Source: Chara braunii (Eukaryota > Streptophyta > Charophyceae > Charales > Characeae). From it: a stretch of DNA of 52,141 nt. Under the pieces are notes generated by a model, which saw nothing but the letters and a program-made list of their open reading frames with translations, had not been told where the DNA came from and did no database searches. This document shows positions 43,946 through 52,141 of the stretch, one piece after another. Position 1 is the first letter of the stretch; each line of letters starts with the position of its first letter. Position numbers and translations under genes: made by a program. The DNA lies in assembly GCA_003427395.1 (NCBI GenBank), contig BFEA01000041.1, positions 4,556,738 to 4,608,878 of the forward strand, read 5' to 3'.

Positions 43946-45164
43946 CACTAACACTACAGTCGTGGCGGCTACGGCCACTGCTAACCTACCGCTATGGCTA
44001 AGCCCCCTCTAGCCCACTTCGACTTCGGGCTCCTCTGCAGGCCACCTCGCACAAGTTACCGTGGCAGCGCTTCCGCATGGCTTTCGCAAGGATGAATGAA
44101 TGGTTGTCCGCTGCCACTTGATTTATACTTTAGTAACTCGTTGGTCTGCTCCCTTTCATCGGTCCATGGTGCACACAGTCCCTCATGGCGTTTTGCTGGA
44201 CCAGACTGGGACTAACTGAACCATGTCGTATCCCCGGTGAGAAAGAAGAGAGCCGACAGACGGGCGCGGACATACAAACGGACTGTCAAAACAGACAAGT
44301 ACAAAACAAACATACAGACGTAGAGAAGCGGGCAGCTGCAGACAGACGGACGCAGCAAGCCAGCCACAGACAGATAGAGACGGACAAGGCAAGGATTGAC
44401 ACAGACGATCGATCAAATAGGCAGACATACCCAACAAGCAAAAACGGAAAATAGATAAGCAGCCGACGACAGACAGGAGGACAGACCGACAGACGATCAG
44501 GGTCGTATCTCACGAGCTAAAGTCGCATTCCGACTTGCAAACTCATGCAGCAGCACTCCTATGAAAATTCGGAAAACATGCTAGGCCAGGGTGTTCTGAA
44601 GCAAGCGGTCGTGGGCCTGTGGTCTAAGAAAAGTCAGAAGGAAGCATTGACGGGTACGGGCTGACAATCAGTTTTTGACTCAGACAAGACAAACGAACAA
44701 AATGGTACGATACAAAGAGTCGACGGACACAGACAAATGAACAAACGAGACAGGTACGGGTGAGAAGGTAAAAGAAAACGGACGCAGAGGCAGGGAGTGA
44801 TGCAGGGAGAGAGATACTGAGAAAAGAGGAATGGCCCAGACGAAACAAGATACCTACCTAGTGCGGGAAGGGAGGATAGTGCATTGGTCTTCGAAAATCA
44901 AAGAACGTCTGCTAAGTGTACGCAGTAGTAGGTAGGAAACACCGAGGCACTAGACAGAGAGGAGCGACTTGGATGCTACGTTGGTATGGACTGTGGGTTT
45001 GGATATTGATTCATCTCTCCATTACATTGCTCTGTTTGGATGGACTCGCGGTGCGAGTATACTCCCTGCCTGAACGTGATTACTCGGACACCTGTGTGGT
45101 CGCGCAACTTGGGTTTCTGCATATTGATCGCATTCACATTCCTTGCAATACTTTTGCCATGCAA

Positions 45165-45167
<3 letters not shown>
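43946..45167. other. No gene recognised; GACA-rich stretches
   Basis: Degenerate ACAG/GACA words dominate 44,245-44,500 and 44,690-44,840. The ORFs through them are repeat translations. The rest is unremarkable. Confidence 0.45.
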
Positions 45168-45237
<70 letters not shown>

Positions 45238-45283
45238 CACTATTATTATTATCATTATTATCATTATTATCATTATCGTTACT
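45168..45283. repeat. (ATT)n microsatellite with variant units
   Basis: About 23 perfect ATT/TTA units, then ATC/ATT variants. Confidence 0.95.
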
Positions 45284-46758
45284 GCTTGATATTATTCTCA
45301 CAGAAAGTACGAGGAAAGTCCTGAGCAAAGGCGGGGATCGCACATAAAGCCATCAGAATACAGACAGATAGACAAGAGCCGACACGAACTAAACAGGCCC
45401 GAATGACAGGCGGACCCATCAGACTAACATGCATACGGGACCACGAAGCTTGCAAACGCGTGACCCTGACAACANAACTGCGAAACAGCNAGCTTGCGCG
45501 CTCAGGGTCCTAACAACGATATGTGGATCAACCAGTATGAATGCACGCCAATCCGATACCTTGTAGGACTTTTCAAAATAANGCATACGGTCCGANGTGA
45601 AGACTTCGAAGTCGACCGTGTTCTCATTCTATGTTTTATACCTATCTTGCTTGCATTTCGTCTCTTCCTTTTACTTTGATTGTAACGATATCAAACTCCA
45701 GATGATAGGAGCGGTATGGACGAACCTGCAAATAGAGCATGGGAAGGCTCGGTCTGGAGACCGTGCACGACCTGAGTCNTATAAGCTGAGGGTGGTCCTA
45801 GTCTTACCCAGTCTTTAGGCACNCTTTTATCTATTCAAACAAGCACCATGTGGGACTGTGCATACCCCTGGGCCAGTGTTCAAGGGTAGATCAATGCAAA
45901 ACCTGAAGTGTAGATAAAGGGGGAGCGTTCAGTCATTTATTCTGCGTGCGGACAGTACGGCGATACTGCCTGTATGACGGACTGTAGGTGTCAGGGTAAG
46001 AAGTTAGCGCATGTGTGTGTGGAGTGTGGGTGTTGTGTGGGTTCGGGATATCTAAAGAAATATAGAGTACGTATGTGTGAGACAATGGGGGATACGACAG
46101 ATCGGCTGAGGGTCATTGGCTGACGCATCTGCGCCTTAGCCAATCAGTCAAGTTTGCATCTGAACCGTGTTCCTGACTCGGGTGCTGGAGGGCCGGGCCT
46201 GATCGTCACATATTGGTACGAATACGGAGTATGTTGAGGACAGGTCGGACTGTGTCTTTCTTTCCAGGCACTAAGTATAAGGCTGGTAAGACTAACCTGA
46301 TGCGTGAAGGTAAGCTTATTCTAAAATTAGATCTTAGGCCCAGGTTAAAATTTGGTGTCGGATTGCCCTGTCCCTAACCACGGTCGGGTTGCCGTGACTA
46401 GGGTTGTGCGACACTTCGTGCATAAGGCAGGGAATGCACGTGAACGGGAGGGGGGGATGCCCGGAAAGAAGGAGTAGGAAGAGTGAAAAGGAGGAAGGTA
46501 AGAAAGGAAGAGAGATAGAAGGAAAATAAAAAAGAAGGATGAAAGAGAAAGGAACAAGGAGAGTGAGGGGAAAAGGCAAGAGGGGGAAACATAACTGAAA
46601 GAAGAAAGGTTCTGCCAAGTGGTAACCCGATAAAGGGGTATCTCTTTTGCCTTGATCCTTTGTTTATTGTAAGGTGGCTCAAAGCATTGACAGGATACTA
46701 CACCTATTATTTATCGTTATTAGCGTTGTCATTATCATTATTACTATTACTAGTATTG

Positions 46759-46762
<4 letters not shown>
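45284..46762. other. No gene recognised; scattered Ns, GA-rich stretch
   Basis: Single Ns appear from 45,475. A purine-rich stretch spans 46,440-46,600. No ORF or repeat family is supported. Confidence 0.4.

Positions 46763-46822
<60 letters not shown>
46763..46822. repeat. (ATT)n microsatellite
   Basis: About 20 units. Confidence 0.95.
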
Positions 46823-47098
46823 CGTTATTATTTACTTCTTGTCCTTATTTTCCTATTTTGCTATTTAATGGAGGCAAAGGAAGAAGAGGATGCGGGGTAT
46901 TGGAAAGGAGAGGGACACTATTATAATGTCTACCTCCTCCGTCCTTCCCCATCCTTGTCTTGGGTTGATCCTCTCAAAGTACCTACCACTTTGACTATGA
47001 TTGAATGGGGGTGAGTTTTTCATTAAGATAATACGGGTCTCTACTAATTCTAAAGTACCAACAATCAGTTGTATAGACCATGCATCTTCAAATACAGG

Positions 47099-47159
47099 CC
47101 GATTGCGAGAGCTCTGCCGGAGTTCATGAGGAACTCTGGAGGCAGGGAATCATGAGGTA
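47099..47159 (+). repeat. Conserved block, copy 2 (upstream of large hairpin array)
   Basis: It aligns to 15,129-15,188 as described there. The inner inverted repeat here is GGAGTTC-ATGAG-GAACTCT. It too ends GAG-GTA. A perfect 14-bp palindrome ATGGAGGCCTCCAT follows at 47,389-47,402, then the hairpin array. Confidence 0.7.
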
Positions 47160-47509
47160 CGCTTCACCTATCCCTTTCCCATATACCGTTACATGTTACA
47201 CCCTTCTATCGGACTGCATGCGTGATTATGCGATATACTGTTTATATCTTTTCTTCAAGCCCAAAGTATCAAAAGTGAAAATATTATATGCTTGAATTNA
47301 NAATTTGTCTGAAGTGAGGAAAANGAACCTATGAAAGAANCGAAAAGGAACCTAGCCTGCATGGTCTTGAGAAAACAAAGGTGGTATGATGGAGGCCTCC
47401 ATTAGGGTCGTCANGCTGCCCGCATGAAATGACTAAAAGGGTACTCGTCGTGCNAACTACCCAGCCATCCGCCTAACTAGTTGACTTTTGACATGCATAC
47501 ATTAATGAN

Positions 47510-49622
47510 GANAAGATGCCGTGCGTCTTCTCTGTTGACTTTCCAGCTGAATCCATGACTAATCCGGTACTCCCGTGGAGTACATGTCTTTAATCAAAGC
47601 ATGACTAATCCGGTACTCCNNTGGGGTACACGTTTTCAAATAACTAACAGAAGCAGAGGTAATAGGANACTCCNNTGGGGTTCTCCTATCACTGATCTAA
47701 CTAGACTTAGGAGGGGAAGTGAGTACTCCCGGGTGAGTACACGAACTCCTAAGTTTAGATCGATCTGTGCGACTTCCGTGTAAGCCAACAATACCTTTTG
47801 NTCAATTAATACATAAAAGAANAAATGAACGGTCGGGGCGACTAACCTAAAAGGGGTCTTGATCTNCTACGCATNNAACTNGTATTAGGGTGACTCCCGG
47901 GAGGTTTATCCTAATACCTCGTTTGATCTGAGGAGCAACTAACAAGGAAAGGATGAGCTGATTGTACTTGGACAAGTAAAAGGGATACTCNNGGGTGAGT
48001 AACCCTGCTANTTGTTTTGNTAGGACTAATGGATTGGCATCNTTTGATACTAATCACNTAACTAAAGTAGNAAGTTGGTATAATGATTGGTTGACTCTNA
48101 CATTGATAGCANGAAGATGCCGTGCNTCTTCCCTATTGACAANCAGGTTATGTTGACAAACCGTCTTTTTGATCCGGTACTTCCGTGAAGTACACTTCTT
48201 CAGTCTAACAAAGGGTCATTTGATNCGGTACTTCCGTGAAGTCCATCTTTCAGTTTGACAAAAGTCATTTGATCCGGTACTTCTGTGAAGTACACTTCTT
48301 CNAACTTAACAAAAANCAGTTTGACCGGTACATCCGTGAAGTACATCTTTCAGTTTAACAAGAGTGATTTGATNCGGTACTTCCGAGAAGTACATTCCTT
48401 CAGTNTAACGAAAGCCGATTTGATNCGGTACTTCCGTGAAGTACACTCTTTCAAACTTAACAAAAACCATTTGATCGGTACTTCCGTGAAGTACACTCCT
48501 ACAATCGTTAACAACAACCATTGATCCGGTATTCCCGTGGGGTACGCTTCTTCAACTTAACAACAACCATTGATCCGGTACTCCCGTGGGGTACACTTCT
48601 TCGACTTAACTAAAGCCAACTACTCCAATACTCTCGTAGGGTACTCATCTTCAAAAGCTAACAAAGGCAAAAGGTAGCAGGAGGCTTCAGCGAAGCTCTC
48701 CTATCACTAATCGAACCAGACCAGGAAGGGATTCGAGTACTCCCGGGTGAGTGTACGGACTCCTGAGTCTAGGTCGATCTGTCCGACTTCCCGCGGGAGT
48801 CAACATACCTTTTGCTCACATACAACGCATAGGCCAGGTAGGTGAAGTGTCAGGGTAACTCAATTAAGAGTTATTTTTTATCTCCTATGCATCAAATTGG
48901 TGGTAGGATGGCTCCCGGGTGGGTTATCCTAACACTTGTTTGACTTGGAGGTCAACTAACGGAAGGGAAAAGTAAGGCGATTATGTTGAACAAGTAAAGG
49001 GATACTCTCGGGTGAGTAACTTTACGACTTGTTCATGTATGACTAATGTACGATACAAATAAGTACTAACGATCCACCTGATTAGCATTGAAGCAGGACA
49101 TGGGAGGCTTCCGTGGAGTCATCCTAATGCTTGCTTAACTCAATCTTAACGGGTCTAATAAGATACTCTTGCAAAGGGAGGATCTGATAATTGCCTGAAT
49201 CCACTAACATAATCCCAGCTCGTCTGACTCTAAGTAAGTAGTAGGGTGGCTCCCGTAGAGTCATCCTATTACACTTTTCAGGAAAGGACTGAGCTGTGAA
49301 TCAAGTAGTAATAGGGGGTTTCCGTGAAGACCGCCTGTTATTAACTTTGATTTGAAATTGACACTTGGATCCGGAGTGTTTTTCGGTCAAGTGTTGGGAC
49401 AGCTCGACATAGACCTCCTAACTATCTACTTAACTAATAAAAGGATAATCTCAGGTGAGTTNTCCGATTGCTTGCACTAGATTGTCTGAACTGCTTGGCT
49501 GCTTGGACTTTGAAGGGTGGTTGGGTGCTCCTGTGCAGCGACTCGACTACTCTTCTGACTAACAAAATGTTTGGGATTGTTCAAGTAGTGGAGGAATCCC
49601 GGGTGAATCAGACTACTACTTG
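47510..49622. repeat. Array of about 30 hairpins with conserved apex CCGTG / CCGGGT
   Basis: Foldbacks follow each other for 2.1 kb. Short ones have arms GTACTTC/GAAGTAC or GTACTCC/GGGGTAC around CGT. Long ones include GTAATAGG...CCTATCAC (47,659-47,692), TATTAGG...CCTAATA (47,883-47,916) and ACAAGTAAAAGGGATACTC with GAGTAACCC...TTGT (47,973-48,016). Others are GTAGCAGGAGGCTTC/GAAGCTCTCCTATCAC (48,674-48,707), AACAAGTAAAGGG.../...CTTGTT (48,989-49,033), AATCAAG...CTTTGATT (49,299-49,352) and CAAGTAGT.../...ACTACTACTTG (49,582-49,622). Apices are nearly all CCGTG, CCGTA, CCGGG or TCGGG. G-T pairs are common in the stems. The repeated peptide ORF at 48,285-48,524 is a by-product. Confidence 0.85.
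48171..48670. repeat. Ten-unit ~50-bp sub-array inside the hairpin array
   Basis: CGGTAC-like starts lie at 48,175, 48,226, 48,275, 48,326, 48,375, 48,426, 48,476, 48,527, 48,576 and 48,626 (steps of 49-51 bp). Each unit is a GTACTYC-CGT-GRAGTAC hairpin plus about 33 bp of shared spacer (ACTTCTTCA, CTTAACAAAA-like). Confidence 0.9.
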
Positions 49623-51103
49623 CGCGTGTCAGGACAAGAAGAAGAGAAAAGGAAGAAGGGAGTGCTCCATCGGGAGCGACCCCAAAAGGTATTTTAGAAA
49701 GAAACGTAAAAGAAAGCGGATACTGTAGGGAAAAGGATTAGACAAGAAGAAGTTCCGTGTAACGTTAGTTCATTGATAGGCTCCTAAGGGAGAAACCCCC
49801 GAACGGCATGAGTAGATCTCAGTTAGATTACCGCGTAAACACAAAAGAGTGTGCTTATCAGCAGAAGAGAATATGCAAGTATTGAGAATAAGGGGGAATA
49901 TGAGTTTCTCGGGGACAGCTTGAGACATAGGCAATGAAACTCCTTGAAATAAAGGGAAGAGGAGTGACAGACGACTCGGGGTAGGGTTGTGAGAATAGAC
50001 GTTAAGAATTAGACCTGGGATGTCGATCCTAGAGCTCACTACCCATGTCTAAGGGCTTGACCCTTAGATCTCAATATGTGGGAAATCGAGTGGGGGTGTT
50101 GAATCTTTGTTGACCTGTGTGTGTGCAGGTCCGGACTNATTTTACTGCTGCATTGGAAGGAAAGGATCTACAAAAGGATCCAAACTTTATGTTATCTCTC
50201 GATAACAGGTCGGTTGTTCCCGATTCAACTTTCCCCCTTTGACTTGATACCCACCTCTAAAGTCAAACTATGTGGTCAGTAAAACTGTCACCTGTGGTCA
50301 TTGCCTAAATGGTCCTGGTCATTCTCAAGGGTCCTTTGAAGAAATGTGAGGGGGTTGGGCTTACATCTCAGGAAAGATAGAGTTGTCATGCATGGCTTGG
50401 GGAATGAGGGACAATGTCAGTGGTTGATGGTTGACGCCGTTAGTGCATGGCATGTGAACTGTCTTTGCATTATGTTGTGCAGGTCTGTTTTGTGCATGAT
50501 TTGAGCTGGACTGGAATTGACATCGTGGAGAGTTTGGACACTCAGCACTTGTGAAAGTGGGAAGGGTTCCCAGCGGTAATACCTCGCTATTCATAATCAA
50601 GTCTTATATACTATCTGATTATCAGTCATACGTTGAGTGGAATAGATTATCTTTGATAGTGACAAGGTTCTGATACATTAATCATAGAGGTTAGAAGGAG
50701 AAAGTGTTTTGAGAATAAAAGCGGAAATAAGACGACTGTCTCAAAGTTCGACCTGAGTATCTAACGGGTCAGTTCTAGGCGTCTTACGGCGCGTAACCCA
50801 TTTTTATGCTACAGCGATCGAGCAAACGCCCTCGGCCGACCTACCTCTACTCAGGCATGTAAAAGCCTTCGCACGTGGGCCGGTAGCTTAACAGGGATAC
50901 GCCTACCTGAGGGTGGTGACAGCCCCTTGGGTAGAGGTAAGTTGTACCTCGCGACGTCCCGACTTGTCACAGGGCGTCGTGAAAGGTATAGCACGCGCGC
51001 ACGGTTGGAGTGGTGACTGGATCTTTTCAGGCGAAACATCCTGCGTGACACGACCGTGAGGTTCAACGCTTCCCAGCAGGGCACAGGACCGCCCCACACG
51101 ACA
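49623..51103. other. No gene recognised; right end of the insertion
   Basis: Mixed sequence with short ORFs only. Between 50,810 and 51,000 it becomes GC-rich with small inverted repeats (CTACC...GGTAG). It ends with CGACA at 51,103. Confidence 0.4.
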
Positions 51104-51650
51104 ACGCAATACTTCATATCCCCCGGCTTCGTCGTTATCGCTACCAATTTCCCTCCCTTCCGTCTCCTCCTTCCGTAGCACCAACTCACGGTGGTACCGT
51201 GGAAATCCATCGCCCCACACCGGCCCCGCACGCCGTGCAGGAATTGCAGACGACGCGGCCACCGCCGAACCCCTGGAACTTCGGAACCCAATCATAACGC
51301 GCGGTGACAGACGCCATGTGTCTGCACCCGAAGGTCCGACTCATAAAAATCACGACGATCACGGACGGGCCTCTCCCCGAACCGCCGCCCCCAAAACAAA
51401 CGGATCGGACGGCCCTGGATGCACCACGCATTCCCTCTGCCTTATGCTGCACGACATCGACCGCCATCAGATCGGAAGTAACTCGCCCCTTAGCTCTATT
51501 GCATCTATGCCCCTGAACCCTTGCCACAGGAGATCTCAGTTCCGACCTGAGACTCCGCCCCCACTTTCCCCAAAAATCCTTGGCACACCCCTTTTCGCAC
51601 TTCCAGGCCCACATCCCACTCTGATCAGGACGTCTCGCCGGGCGTGAGGT
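51104..51650 (+). repeat. 3' LTR, right part
   Basis: It aligns closely to 29,421-29,967 of the 5' LTR, starting at the ACGC where the left part stops and ending at GGCGTGAGGT. Minus-strand ORFs overlapping it are mirrored in the 5' LTR and are not genes. Confidence 0.88.
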
Positions 51651-51722
51651 TGGGCGTCACAACATTCGCACCCGTTCCCTCTCGGTAAGTCAAATGTCTC
51701 TCTTCTTCTTCCTTCTATTTTC

Positions 51723-52000
51723 AGTTCGCAGCCCAGCAGGGGTGCGCTTTCCCCCGTTTGAGACATGGAGACATTTTTTCGTTGTCCTTCGTTATACCGG
51801 TCGCTCATTACGGGTCGTTTGGTCGTGGAAGGCTTGAAAAATGCAGGAAGGTGCAGGTATGGCACTTTGGGGGGTGGTGGCAGTTTGTTTGAAAAATGAG
51901 GGACCGGTAGCTGCCGGTGGGACCGCGCTTTTGGTTTTGGTCGGAATGGGTTTTGGTTGAAATCGAAATGGTAGCAAAGCAGGGGCAAATGGAAAGGGTG
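51723..52000. repeat. Dispersed block X, copy 2, 3' of the gypsy element
   Basis: It matches 27,439-27,655 in the same orientation with indels. It begins about 70 bp after the end of the LTR. Confidence 0.75.
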
Positions 52001-52043
52001 CGCGGGGCCGGGGTCAGGGGCTGAAAAGTCCGACGAAAGTGCG

Positions 52044-52046
<3 letters not shown>

Positions 52047-52110
<64 letters not shown>
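52047..52110. repeat. (CT)n microsatellite
   Basis: About 32 perfect units, followed by a (GT)n run at 52,114-52,141 that reaches the window end. Confidence 0.97.
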
Positions 52111-52113
<3 letters not shown>

Positions 52114-52115
<2 letters not shown>

Positions 52116-52141
52116 GTGTGTGTGTGTGTGTGTGTGTGTGT
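52114..52141. repeat. (GT)n microsatellite at window end
   Basis: A perfect GT run, cut by the window edge. Confidence 0.95.

Larger units (their letters stand above)
39881..51103. mobile_element. 11.2 kb insertion in the 3' LTR, ends TGTCGG...CGACA
   Basis: The left end TGTCGG and right end CGACA are short inverted repeats of the TG...CA kind used by LTR elements. ACGT/ACGC (39,877-39,880 and 51,104-51,107) fit a 4-bp target duplication of ACGC in the LTR. No gag-pol is visible inside. The content is non-coding repeats, microsatellites and a hairpin array. It may be a non-autonomous LTR-type element or several nested insertions that began with one. Confidence 0.6.
27666..51650 (+). mobile_element. 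Ty3/gypsy LTR retrotransposon with a large nested insertion in its 3' LTR
   Basis: The 5' LTR (27,666-29,967), primer-binding site (29,968), gag, protease, RT, RNase H, PHD finger, integrase, extra ORFs and the 3' LTR are in order. The 3' LTR is in two pieces (38,099-39,880 and 51,104-51,650) separated by 11.2 kb of foreign DNA. A hand count over about 200 bp from 27,731 / 38,153 gives roughly 15 differences between the LTRs, so the element is not recent. A canonical target-site duplication and a clear polypurine tract were not found. Pol domain order (RT, RNase H, integrase) is that of Ty3/gypsy; no chromodomain is seen after integrase. Confidence 0.85.

Noticed and set aside
45022-45324. 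Ile/Asn/Leu/Tyr-run ORFs at 45.1-45.3 kb and 46.7-46.9 kb
   Set aside because: Translations of (ATT)n in different frames.
48285-48524. ORF with repeated peptide RYFREVHSF
   Set aside because: It is produced by the hairpin repeat, unit lengths are not multiples of three, and it runs through Ns.
48171-48670. CRISPR-like array
   Set aside because: Regular 50-bp spacing of palindromic repeats looks similar, but the sequence between the palindromes is conserved from unit to unit and the setting is eukaryotic transposon DNA with no cas genes.
51685-51724. Tiny intron (GTAAGT ... TTTTCAG) before block X copy 2
   Set aside because: Forty bases is too short for a credible spliceosomal intron here, and there is no gene context.
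50851-51988. Minus-strand ORFs of 130-150 codons near 51 kb
   Set aside because: They lie in LTR sequence and block X; equivalents occur in the 5' LTR on the same strand because the DNA is homologous, not because a gene is conserved.

Overview
This 52 kb window looks like intergenic nuclear DNA from a large, repeat-rich eukaryotic genome. I recognise no intact host gene. A green-lineage (streptophyte) origin is the best guess. The Ty3/gypsy element has a plant-style initiator-Met tRNA primer-binding site. The LINEs have an AP-endonuclease, reverse transcriptase and C-terminal zinc finger (zf-RVT type), with an RRM/DUF4283-like ORF1. Foldback MITEs, tRNA-derived SINE heads and long microsatellites are frequent. 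A charophyte such as Chara is conceivable but cannot be shown from this sequence.

Layout. (1) 1-9.7 kb holds nested LINE retrotransposons: a nearly full-length but decayed copy (about 1.6-9.1 kb, ORF1 and ORF2) lies between two pieces of what is probably one older LINE (0.3-1.54 kb and 9.13-9.69 kb). The right-hand piece is itself interrupted by a 198-bp foldback MITE with TTAA target duplications. (2) 9.7-23.5 kb is non-coding: tandem duplications, microsatellites, a 60-bp conserved block followed by a hairpin array (15.1-16.1 kb), a 120-bp tandem repeat (16.4-16.7 kb) and a foldback element (21.2-21.5 kb). (3) 23.5-27.4 kb is a cluster of small non-autonomous elements: two tRNA-headed SINE copies and at least three related terminal-inverted-repeat elements. 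It also contains an assembly gap in an (AG)n tract. (4) 27.67-51.65 kb is a Ty3/gypsy retrotransposon of about 13 kb with a 5' LTR of about 2.3 kb, gag, protease, RT, RNase H, an unusual PHD-type zinc finger and integrase, followed by extra ORFs of unknown function. (5) Its 3' LTR is split by an 11.2 kb insertion (39,881-51,103). That insertion carries microsatellites, tandem duplications, a second copy of the conserved block (47.10-47.16 kb) and a 2.1 kb array of about 30 hairpins (47.5-49.6 kb). (6) The last 400 bp carry a second copy of the block found just 5' of the gypsy element, then (CT)n and (GT)n tracts.

The strongest candidates for undescribed biology are the two hairpin arrays. In each, the stems differ from hairpin to hairpin yet stay self-complementary, while a short apical motif is kept (CCGTG/CCGGGT in one array, TCCATAAGATTGGA in the other). 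Both arrays lie a few hundred bp downstream of the same conserved block, so they probably belong to one repeat family. Next are the PHD finger inside the gypsy pol region, the well-preserved extra ORF 3' of integrase, and a conserved C-terminal domain in the LINE ORF1.

The transposon genes are relics, with several in-frame stops and frameshifts. At the four LINE stops for which I have a paralogue or strong context the lost codon is Trp (TGG), consistent with G-to-A decay.
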